Shown: positions 1 to 4,987 of the stretch, piece after piece
Numbering within the stretch: the first letter of the stretch is position 1
Layout: every line of letters begins with the position of its first letter
Assembly (NCBI GenBank): GCA_023443705.1
Contig: JAEZTD010000303.1
Span: forward strand, 1 to 8,316
Source: Bacillota bacterium
GTDB taxonomy: Bacteria; Bacillota; Clostridia; Christensenellales; Aristaeellaceae
Direction: 5' to 3'
Length of the DNA stretch: 8,316 bases
The notes under the pieces: generated by a model
Told to the model about the DNA's origin: nothing
Seen by the model: only the letters and a program-made list of their open reading frames with translations
The model's database searches: none
Translations under genes and position numbers: made by a program

Positions 1-931
1 CGCGTATACCGTCGGGCAGTTCCAAAACTGGCTTGGCTGGGCCAAAGAAAAGGGCCTCGGCCTCGACTTCAACCCGACCTACTTTTCCCACCCGAAGGCC
101 GAGAGCGGCTTCACGCTGTCCAGCGCGGACAAGGGCGTCCGGGACTTCTGGATCGAGCACGGCAAGCGCTGCCGCGAGATCGCCTCTGAGTTCGGAAAGG
201 CGCTGGGCCAGACGTCCGCCGTCAACTTCTGGATGCCTGACGGATACAAGGACGTGCCCGCCGACACCGCCGCGCCCCGGGCGCGCATGCTGGAGTCGCT
301 GGACGCGATCTTTGCCGCCGGAAAGCTGGACATGGAAGAGGACGCGGTGGAATCCAAGCTCTTCGGCCTGGGCGTCGAGAGCTACACGGTGGGCTCGCAC
401 GAGTTCATGCTGTCCTACGCGCTGACCCGCGGCATCCTGTACACGCTGGACGCCGGCCACTTCCACCCGACCGAGGTCATCTCCGCCAAGATCAGCGCGA
501 TCCTGCAGTTCATGCCGAACCTGCTGCTCCACGTGTCCCGCGGCATCCGCTGGGACAGCGACCACGTGATCACGCTGGACGACGAGCTTCAGAACATCAT
601 GAATGAGATCGTTCTGAACGGCTATACCAAGCGCGTGCGCATCGCGCTCGACTACTTTGACGCGTCGATCAACCGCGTCGCAGCGTGGGCCATCGGCATG
701 CGCAACGCCCAGAAAGCGCTGCTCAGGGCGCTGCTCACGCCGAGGGCTGCGGTCGTAAGCGCCGAGGCTGCGGGGGACTACACCGCGCGCCTTGCCCTTC
801 ACGAAGAGAATAAGACATTGCCCTTCTCTGCGGTCTGGGACGCCTACTGCGAGGCGCAGAACGTGCCTGTGGGCGCCGCGTGGCTGGACGAGGTCAAAAA
901 GTACGAAGCGGACGTACAGTCCAAGCGATAA
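1..931 (+). CDS. rhaA: L-rhamnose isomerase, N-terminally cut by window edge
   Basis: Cytoplasmic metal-dependent isomerase that converts L-rhamnose to L-rhamnulose, the first step of rhamnose catabolism. The frame is open from base 2 to the TAA at 929-931, giving 309 residues. The family is about 420 residues long, so roughly the first 110 lie outside the window. Seen: GLDFNPTYFSHP near the start, AVESKLFG, LDAGHFHPTEV, LLLHVSRGIRWDSDH and LDYFDASINR. By comparison with characterised RhaA these supply the metal ligands: Glu (codon at 350), Asp and His (449, 458), His (530), the Asp-x-Asp pair (554, 560) and Asp (659). All are present, so the enzyme should be active. The C-terminus matches the family end without truncation. 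An internal ATG at 233 is not the start, because conserved sequence continues upstream of it. Other rhamnose genes probably lie to the left, but none is visible. Confidence 0.96.
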   Translation, partial: AYTVGQFQNWLGWAKEKGLGLDFNPTYFSHPKAESGFTLSSADKGVRDFWIEHGKRCREIASEFGKALGQTSAVNFWMPDGYKDVPADTAAPRARMLESLDAIFAAGKLDMEEDAVESKLFGLGVESYTVGSHEFMLSYALTRGILYTLDAGHFHPTEVISAKISAILQFMPNLLLHVSRGIRWDSDHVITLDDELQNIMNEIVLNGYTKRVRIALDYFDASINRVAAWAIGMRNAQKALLRALLTPRAAVVSAEAAGDYTARLALHEENKTLPFSAVWDAYCEAQNVPVGAAWLDEVKKYEADVQSKR

Positions 932-946
932 TCTTTCAGGAAAAAC

Positions 947-979
947 GCTGCGGGGCGGGGCATTGCCCCGCCCCGCAGC
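947..979 (-). terminator. Strong GC hairpin between rhaA and rarA; U-tract only on the minus strand
   Basis: A perfect 15-bp inverted repeat (947-961 with 965-979, loop ATT) fills the gap between rhaA and rarA. Read on the plus strand it is followed by AGCTTCGG with no T-tract, so it is not a standard terminator for rhaA. Read on the minus strand it is followed by GTTTTT (complement of 941-946), which is the standard layout for stopping antisense transcription. It ends 3 bases before the rarA ribosome binding site. On the plus strand it could still act as a 3' stabiliser or partial pause. The structure is certain; its role is inferred. Confidence 0.6.
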
Positions 980-991
980 TTCGGAGGAAGC

Positions 992-2299
992 ATGGAAGAC
1001 CTTTTTTCGGAGGGCATGAAGAAGTTGGCGCCGCTCGCTGACCGGATGCGTCCCAGGACGCTGGACGAATTTCTGGGCCAGCAGGAGATTGTGGGGGAGG
1101 GTACGCTCCTTCGCCGCGCGATCAAGGCGGACCGGCTGACCAGTTCGATCTTCTGGGGTCCGCCGGGCACCGGCAAGACCACGCTGGCCTCGATCGTTGC
1201 AAACGCCACCCGTGCGCAGTTCGTCAAGCTCAACGCCGTCACCACCGGCGTGGCGGAGGTGCGTGAGGTCATCAAGGACGCGGAGGCGCGGCTGAAGCTG
1301 CACGGAAAGAGTACCTATCTCTTGCTGGACGAGTGCCACCGGTGGTCAAAGGCCCAGTCCGACAGCATCCTGCCCTCCATTGAGCAGGGAATCATTCGTT
1401 TCATCGGCTCCACCACCGAAAATCCCATGATCGCAATGACGCCCGCCATCGTCAGCCGCTGCCGACTGTTCCACTTTGAGCCGCTTAAGCAGGAGGATGT
1501 GGAGCGGGCGATATTACATGCGGTACGCGACGAAGAGCGTGGATACGGCCTTCAGTCCGTGGTGATCGACCCGGACGCGCTGCGCCACATTGCCCAGGTG
1601 GCCAACGGCGACGTGCGCGCCGCGCTGAACGCGCTGGAACTGGCGGTCATGACCACGCCCATCGACGCCAGCGGCGACACCCGCGTGACCCTCGCCGTGG
1701 CGGAGCAGTCCATCCAGCAGCGCGTGCTGCGCATGGATGAGTCGATGCTCTACGACATGCTGTCGGCTTTCTGCAAGAGCCTGCGCGGTTCGGACAGCGA
1801 TGCCGCATTGGCCTGGTTCAGCCGGATGATCTATGCAGGACTGGATCCCAGGATCATCGTGCGCCGCGTCATTGCCCATGCCAGCGAGGACGTGGGGATG
1901 GCGAATCCGAACGCCATGGTGCAGGCGGTCAGCGCATGGCAGGCGCTGGAGGCCATTGGCATGCCGGAGGCACGGCTGTCGATTGCCCAGGCGATCATCG
2001 CGGTGTGCGAGAGCCCGAAATCCAACGCCATCGTCGTGGCCATCGACCGGGCGATGCGCGATGCCGAGCGCGGCGGCTTTCAGCCGGTGCCGGTGCACCT
2101 CCGTGATACCTCCTACAAGGGTGCGGCGCAGCTCGGCTACGGTGCGGACTACAAGTACGCCCACAACTACCCCGGCCACTACGTGAAGCAGCAGTACGCG
2201 CCGATTGAGGCGCAGGGCATGCCCTATTACGAGCCGGGAGAGTTGGGCTTTGAACAGGAAGTCCGGAAGCGCCGGGAGGAACTGAAGCGGTATGAGTGA
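992..2299 (+). CDS. rarA: Replication-associated recombination protein A (AAA+ ATPase, RarA/MgsA)
   Basis: A 435-residue cytoplasmic AAA+ ATPase of the clamp-loader-like RarA/MgsA/WRNIP1 family, which acts at stalled or gapped replication forks with SSB and recombination proteins. Domains in order: N-terminal PLADRMRPRTLDEFLGQ (14-30), Walker A GPPGTGKT (56-63), Walker B LLLDECHRW (110-118), sensor 1 FIGSTTENP (137-145), Arg-finger region SRCR (155-158), then the helical lid and C-terminal tetramerisation part. That last part contains GYGADYKYAHNYPGHY, typical of the family. Length is normal (B. subtilis RarA is about 420). Walker B reads DECHRW where DEIHRF is usual, a mild change. ATG 992 is preceded by GGAGGA at 983-988. 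A second in-frame ATG at 1016 also has GGAGGG nearby, but only 1 base away, so 992 is preferred. I see no promoter in the 60-base gap, so it may be read through from rhaA. Confidence 0.97.
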   Translation: MEDLFSEGMKKLAPLADRMRPRTLDEFLGQQEIVGEGTLLRRAIKADRLTSSIFWGPPGTGKTTLASIVANATRAQFVKLNAVTTGVAEVREVIKDAEARLKLHGKSTYLLLDECHRWSKAQSDSILPSIEQGIIRFIGSTTENPMIAMTPAIVSRCRLFHFEPLKQEDVERAILHAVRDEERGYGLQSVVIDPDALRHIAQVANGDVRAALNALELAVMTTPIDASGDTRVTLAVAEQSIQQRVLRMDESMLYDMLSAFCKSLRGSDSDAALAWFSRMIYAGLDPRIIVRRVIAHASEDVGMANPNAMVQAVSAWQALEAIGMPEARLSIAQAIIAVCESPKSNAIVVAIDRAMRDAERGGFQPVPVHLRDTSYKGAAQLGYGADYKYAHNYPGHYVKQQYAPIEAQGMPYYEPGELGFEQEVRKRREELKRYE

Positions 2300-2370
2300 A
2301 CTTGCAGGTCTAGCGCGGTAAACTCGCTGAGGAATTTGGGCGAATGAGCCAGATGGCGGCTTACTGAAAA

Positions 2371-2434
2371 CCCAGCGCTGATCCTGTTCAATGAGTCGTT
2401 TGGATCGACAAATGAACGCAGCGCGGGGGATTTT
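2371..2434 (+). terminator. Imperfect hairpin with short T-run after rarA, possible weak terminator
   Basis: GCGCTG (2375-2380) pairs with CAGCGC (2419-2424), GTTCA (2386-2390) with TGAAC (2413-2417), and GTCG (2395-2398) with CGAC (2406-2409). CCC at 2371-2373 can add pairs with the G-run 2426-2428. The hairpin is followed by ATTTT (2430-2434). It is the only folded element in the roughly 200 bases between rarA and the next promoter. Internal loops make it a weak terminator at best. Bases 2300-2370 and 2435-2506 hold nothing I can recognise on either strand. Confidence 0.3.
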
Positions 2435-2506
2435 ATAAGCTGAACAGTTCACGCGTATTGCAGCCAGGGAAGATACGAGGATTGGCCGGATACACGAGCA
2501 TGTATA

Positions 2507-2536
2507 TTGACAAGTGGGGGGGGCCCATGTTATCAT
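2507..2536 (+). promoter_or_regulatory. Sigma-70-type promoter of the fluoride riboswitch transcript, with G8 in its spacer
   Basis: TTGACA (2507-2512, 6/6) and TATCAT (2531-2536, 5/6 to TATAAT) are separated by 18 bases. This would start RNA at about 2542-2544, exactly at the 5' edge of the riboswitch aptamer, which supports the call. The spacer contains eight consecutive G (2516-2523) followed by CCC. Confidence 0.8.
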
Positions 2537-2541
2537 TGCGC

Positions 2542-2602
2542 GAGGGAATGAAGTTCTCCCCTGGCATCCGCCAAAACCGCTGAAAAGCTGATGACTTCTG
2601 CA
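2542..2602 (+). ncRNA. Fluoride riboswitch aptamer (crcB motif)
   Basis: Fits the fluoride-sensing crcB RNA fold. P1 pairs GGGA (2544-2547) with TCCC (2557-2560). Its loop carries AATGAAGT, and GAAGT (2550-2554) forms the pseudoknot with ACTTC (2594-2598). A second stem, GCT-GAAA-AGC (2579-2588), is followed by the signature CTGATG (2588-2593). Aligned from memory with the Thermotoga aptamer, A2548 and T2589 fall where that RNA has its A6–U38 long-range pair. A2591 and T2599 fall where it has the A40–U48 linchpin pair, with the same 8-base spacing. A small extra hairpin (TGGC 2562-2565 with GCCA 2570-2573) sits between P1 and the conserved A-rich joint; variable insertions there are plausible. 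Fluoride binding should favour transcription of the genes downstream. Confidence 0.88.
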
Positions 2603-2628
2603 AGAATGCAGAAGTATCGGCTTTTTTT
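2583..2628 (+). terminator. Intrinsic terminator, expression platform of the fluoride riboswitch
   Basis: A perfect 9-bp upper stem (2594-2602 with 2607-2615, loop AGAA) continues, after one bulged G (2593), through 2587-2592 with 2616-2621 and AAAA with the first T's. Seven T's follow (2622-2628). The 5' arm 2594-2599 is the same strand that forms the aptamer pseudoknot and linchpin pair, so the two structures exclude each other. Fluoride-bound aptamer therefore means readthrough; empty aptamer means termination after about 85 nt of RNA. Confidence 0.9.
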
Positions 2629-2679
2629 GTGACCGCGTCCCTGCCAAAATCAGGAGGAATCCGTAAGGAGAATAGGACT

Positions 2680-3327
2680 GTTAAACGCGCTGCATTGACC
2701 TTCATTTTACTCATGGGCATTGTCAGCCTCTTTTCCGACATGACGCACGAAGGTGCGTCCAGTATCCTTGGCGCGTACCTTAGCCTTGCGGGCGCTTCGC
2801 GGCCATCGGCTTTGTATCTGGGTTTGGCGAAATGGTCGGTTACTCGCTCCGCCTGATTACAGGCAGGATCGCGGATCGAACGAAAAGTATTGGACACTGA
2901 CCTTCATCGGCGACATCGTGGATGTGATGGCGATCCCGGCGCTTGCGCTGGTACCAAGGGGTGGTTGGATATGGGCTTGCGCTCTTATGATCGTCGAACG
3001 CGCCGCGAAAGCGGTGAAAAAGCCCGCCAAGGATACGCTCCTGTCCTTTGCCGCCAAGCAGACGGGCGTGGGAAAGTGCTTCGCAATTCAGGAATTTCTG
3101 GATCAGATCGGCGCGTTTCTGGGGCCTGTCATTTTGTCTCTTGTTCTTCTGGTGAAAAAAGACGGCGACAACTACGCTGCATATACGGCGGGCTTTGCCG
3201 TTCTTGGCATACCAGCGCTGATTACCATCGCGCTACTTCTCTTCGCGAAAAAGAAGTTCCCGAATCCGGAAAACTTTGAGCCGGAAGAAGCAAAGGATGC
3301 GCCCAAATTCCGGCTGAGCAAAGAAAA
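2680..3327 (+). pseudogene. Broken MFS permease, N-terminal half only, two frameshifts and no start codon
   Basis: Rejoining three frames gives about 218 residues of a major facilitator superfamily transporter. Segments are LMGIVSLFSDMTHEGASSIL, then AIGFVSGFGEMVGYSLRL and the motif-A-like GRIADRTK, then YWTLTFIGDIVDV, MIVERAAKAVKKPAKDTLLS and two more membrane segments. It ends in the charged central loop PENFEPEEAKDAPKFRLSKE. Damage seen: a missing base near 2798-2801 (frame 1 to frame 0); a missing A in the run at 2881-2885 (frame 0 to frame 2); no ATG, GTG or TTG at a proper distance from AAGGAG at 2665-2670 (position 2680 reads GTT); and the second half, TM7-12, absent. GTG 2629 lies directly after the terminator T-run without a binding site. 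Substrate unknown. Its place behind a fluoride riboswitch suggests a past role in fluoride or acid tolerance, which is inference. A functional permease is very unlikely. Confidence 0.85.
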
Positions 3328-3500
3328 GGGTATTTTGAATGATCGCGCAGATTCCCAAAGCCACCGTGCAGGCGGCAATCGGCGGCGTACCGCTCGCGAT
3401 GGGGCTTGCTTGCGGCAATACGGTGCTCTCCTTTGCGGTGATCTCCATTCTCATTTCGGCGCCCATCGGCGCTTTCGCAATTGATACGACGTACAGGTAA
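3328..3500 (+). pseudogene. C-terminal remnant of a CPA1-type cation/proton antiporter
   Basis: In a frame different from the preceding MFS piece, the stretch after TGA at 3336-3338 reads MIAQIPKATVQAAIGG, then VPLAMGLACGNTVLSF and AVISILISAPIGAFAIDTTYR, ending at TAA 3498-3500. The pattern PKATVQAAIG...PLA.G...GN..L..AV..ILI.AP.GA is what I expect at the C-terminus of NhaP-like Na+/H+ antiporters of roughly 400 residues or more; only the last transmembrane segments remain. Upstream codons (KKRVF, then stop) resemble the ERLFC-type sequence normally before MIA, so TGA may be a mutated Cys codon. The join with the MFS piece lies near 3318-3330 in the A/G-rich run AAAGAAAAGG. ATG 3339 has no evident binding site, so expression as a 53-residue peptide is unlikely. 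The family name rests on recognition, not a search. Confidence 0.7.
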
Positions 3501-3533
3501 CTATTGTGCAGAGAGGTTCGGGAATAGAAAGGA

Positions 3534-3965
3534 ATGGGGTTGTTGGAGAAGCTTTTGCTGCCCATTGACGGAAGCGAACGAAGCCTGCGTTCCGTGGAAC
3601 TGGTCAAGGAGCTGTTTCCCAATGAGAAGGTGGAAGTGACGCTCATCACCGTGGTGGAGAACTACGATTCCGTTCTCTCGCAATATGAGCTGGAGCAGTT
3701 GAAGAAGGAATACCAGCCAAGGCTGGATGAGATCTCGCAGTTGCTGCCGGGTTATCAGATACACAAGCATGTGGCGTTTGGCAAGGCGGGGCAGGCCATC
3801 CTTGACTATGCGGACAGGCACAAGATTGACGCGATCATCATCACCAAGGCGACGCACGGTGCGCTGTCGGTGTTTATCGGCTCCGTCGCGGCGCATGTGG
3901 TCAAGTATGCGAAATGCCTCGTCATGATTGCACCGGACAAACAGGAGAAAGCAATGAAGGCATGA
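3534..3965 (+). CDS. Universal stress protein, UspA family
   Basis: A single-domain Usp of 143 residues, the usual size. Seen: the β1 motif KLLLPIDGS (6-14, with the conserved Asp), a central helix rich in Glu/Lys, HVAFGKAGQAILDYA (79-93), and the C-terminal THGALSVFIGSVAAHVVKYA (107-126). ATP-binding members carry G-2x-G-9x-G(S/T). Here the first Gly is Ala106 (A-T-H-G109) and only six residues separate G109 from G116-S117, so nucleotide binding is doubtful. The start is ambiguous. ATG 3534 is directly after AAAGGA, too close, while in-frame TTG at 3540 or 3543 has correct spacing and gives the family's usual short N-terminus. It follows the antiporter remnant by 33 bases with no promoter or terminator I can see between. 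It is thus the first intact gene behind the fluoride riboswitch and may be its remaining target. Confidence 0.92.
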   Translation: MGLLEKLLLPIDGSERSLRSVELVKELFPNEKVEVTLITVVENYDSVLSQYELEQLKKEYQPRLDEISQLLPGYQIHKHVAFGKAGQAILDYADRHKIDAIIITKATHGALSVFIGSVAAHVVKYAKCLVMIAPDKQEKAMKA

Positions 3966-4105
3966 TTTCAGACCAGCGCTCAGATTAAACTCGGATTAAT
4001 GGAAAGTGGTGGAAATCAATTCGATAATTTTATCCAAGATTTTCCGTATGTGCGCGTCCGGCGTGATGAAATAATGTAAACTAAAAATGAAATCATAAGA
4101 ATGTC

Positions 4106-4113
4106 AGGGAGGG
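4106..4113 (+). promoter_or_regulatory. Ribosome binding site of the hemerythrin gene
   Basis: AGGGAGGG ends 6 bases before ATG 4120 and fixes that start. Upstream, 3966-4105 is AT-rich for this window, but I found no convincing -35/-10 pair in it. Confidence 0.75.
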
Positions 4114-4119
4114 ATTTCG

Positions 4120-4512
4120 ATGCCGTGGACACCCAACTTGTCGGTTGGCGTACCCATGATTGACGATCAGCACAAGACGTGGTTCGAAAAAGCGGAAAAG
4201 CTATTTGAAGCCGGTAGAAACAATCAAGCCAAAGAGTATGTTGGCGGTTTGCTGAACTTCCTCGATGACTACACAAAGAAGCACTTTGCCGATGAGGAGC
4301 GGTACATGCTCAGCATCCGGTACCCTGCCTACAACGAGCAGAAGGCGGCCCACGCGGATTTTATCCGTCAGCTGGCCAAGCTGCGCGCCGATTATGACGC
4401 ATCGGGCGGAAACTTGCTGGTCATTCTGGGCGCCAATCAGCTGGTGCTCCAGTGGCTTACCCAGCACATTTCCAACATGGACAAGAAAATCGGCCAGTTC
4501 GCGAAGGGCTGA
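4120..4512 (+). CDS. Bacteriohemerythrin, O2-binding di-iron protein with one ligand His replaced
   Basis: A stand-alone 130-residue four-helix hemerythrin domain, normal length for bacteriohemerythrins. These bind O2 at a carboxylate-bridged di-iron site and serve in oxygen storage, sensing or detoxification in the cytoplasm. Ligands seen: His18 (IDDQH), His55 and Glu59 (HFADE), His78 (QKAAH), His116 and Asp121 (HISNMD). The first His of the canonical HxxxH helix is Gln74, so six of the seven usual ligands remain. I recall this Gln in some clostridial relatives, so it may mark a subfamily and not decay; that needs an alignment. The N-terminus PWTPNLSVGVPMIDDQH is typical. It lies alone, with its own binding site and a strong terminator 25 bases downstream. 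In an apparent anaerobe it fits an oxygen-protection role, next to the stress protein gene. Confidence 0.93.
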   Translation: MPWTPNLSVGVPMIDDQHKTWFEKAEKLFEAGRNNQAKEYVGGLLNFLDDYTKKHFADEERYMLSIRYPAYNEQKAAHADFIRQLAKLRADYDASGGNLLVILGANQLVLQWLTQHISNMDKKIGQFAKG

Positions 4513-4537
4513 GGCCGGTTAACCGAAGGCTGATATG

Positions 4538-4573
4538 CGATCTGCCCCGCCTAAAGGCGGGCAGATCGTTTTT
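4538..4573 (+). terminator. Intrinsic terminator after the hemerythrin gene
   Basis: CGATCTGCCCCGCC (4538-4551) pairs with GGCGGGCAGATCG (4556-4568): 13 pairs with one bulged C, loop TAAA, followed by TTTTT (4569-4573). It separates the hemerythrin unit from the PadR cassette. Confidence 0.92.
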
Positions 4574-4617
4574 GTCTGCCGTCTTCCAGCATTTACAAGA
4601 AATGAACACGGATGCTA

Positions 4618-4647
4618 TTGACCGCATAATACTATGTGAAATATAGT
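4618..4647 (+). promoter_or_regulatory. Promoter of the PadR–DUF1700–DUF4097 operon
   Basis: TTGACC (4618-4623, 5/6) and TATAGT (4642-4647, 5/6) with an 18-base spacer. Expected RNA start is near 4654, leaving a leader of about 20 bases that holds only the binding site GGGAGG (4658-4663). The inverted repeat 4624-4654 lies across spacer, -10 and start site. Confidence 0.78.
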
Positions 4648-4654
4648 ATTATGC
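4624..4654 (+). promoter_or_regulatory. Probable PadR operator: perfect 12-bp inverted repeat
   Basis: GCATAATACTAT (4624-4635) and ATAGTATTATGC (4643-4654) are perfect reverse complements around a 7-base centre, GTGAAAT. AT-rich ACTAT/ATAGT dyads fit the kind of site bound by dimeric PadR winged-helix repressors. The position over the -10 element directly before the padR gene implies autorepression. The repeat is seen; the binding protein is inferred. It has no T-tract and is unlikely to be a terminator. Confidence 0.8.
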
Positions 4655-4672
4655 AAAGGGAGGTGTTCCTGG

Positions 4673-4987
4673 TTGGATGCGCAGCTGAAACGCGGCATTC
4701 TCGAAATTTGTGCGCTTGCAGTGCTTGCAAAGGGGGATTCTTACGGCTACCAGATCATCAAGGATGCGGGCGCGGCGGTGGATATTTCCGAATCGACGCT
4801 TTATCCGATCCTGAAGCGGCTGGAGGGCGGCGGATACGTGGGCGTCTATACGGTGGAGCACAACGGACGGCTGAGGCGGTATTACTCGATCACTCCGGCG
4901 GGCAGAGCGCGCATTTCGGAGTTTCTGAAAGAGTGGCAGGAGATCGACAGAATCTACACGTTCATAAGAGAGGGGAATAAGGGGTGA
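4673..4987 (+). CDS. PadR-family transcriptional regulator (TTG start)
   Basis: A 104-residue winged-helix DNA-binding protein of the PadR type, the short subfamily with a single C-terminal dimerisation helix. Seen: MDAQLKRGILEICALAVL (1-18), GDSYGYQIIKDAG (21-33), recognition region ISESTLYPILKRLEGGGYV (38-56), the wing VEHNGRLRRYYSITPAGRAR (61-80), and helix ISEFLKEWQEIDRIYTFI (81-98). The start is TTG 4673, 9 bases after GGGAGG (4658-4663). An ATG at 4677 is out of frame, and MDAQLK is the typical beginning. It overlaps the next gene by 4 bases (GTGA at 4984-4987), suggesting coupled translation. PadR genes are commonly paired with DUF1700 and DUF4097 genes in Bacillota, where they respond to envelope-type stress or small hydrophobic compounds. 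The actual ligand here is unknown. Confidence 0.95.
   Translation: MDAQLKRGILEICALAVLAKGDSYGYQIIKDAGAAVDISESTLYPILKRLEGGGYVGVYTVEHNGRLRRYYSITPAGRARISEFLKEWQEIDRIYTFIREGNKG

Noticed and set aside
233..931. ATG 233 as the rhaA start
   Set aside because: Conserved isomerase sequence (LDFNPTYFSHP and onward) continues in frame to the left edge.
2542..2602. Mn2+ (yybP-ykoY) riboswitch as an alternative identity
   Set aside because: The AACCGC stretch at 2575-2580 suggested it, but the second conserved internal loop is absent, while pseudoknot and spacing fit the fluoride class.
1514..2647. A 377-codon open frame on the minus strand
   Set aside because: Mostly antisense to rarA, low-complexity Arg/His/Ala-rich product, and no recognisable domain. 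It also runs through the riboswitch.
2629..2856. GTG at 2629 as the start of the MFS gene
   Set aside because: It lies at the last base of the terminator T-run, has no ribosome binding site, and the frame breaks after about 57 codons.
2753..3484. A continuous 243-codon frame that could be called an intact small transporter
   Set aside because: Its first ~45 codons and last ~50 codons are out-of-frame sequence. Only the middle is MFS, so the continuous frame is an accident of the frameshifts.
4011..4045. Stem-loop GGAAATC/GATTTTCC with inner GATAA/TTATC between the Usp and hemerythrin genes
   Set aside because: Short, AT-rich arms with an asymmetric internal loop and no T-tract. Not enough to call a terminator or regulatory RNA.
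4636..4980. A 114-codon plus-strand frame starting in the palindrome
   Set aside because: Out of frame with the clearly conserved PadR protein starting at TTG 4673.
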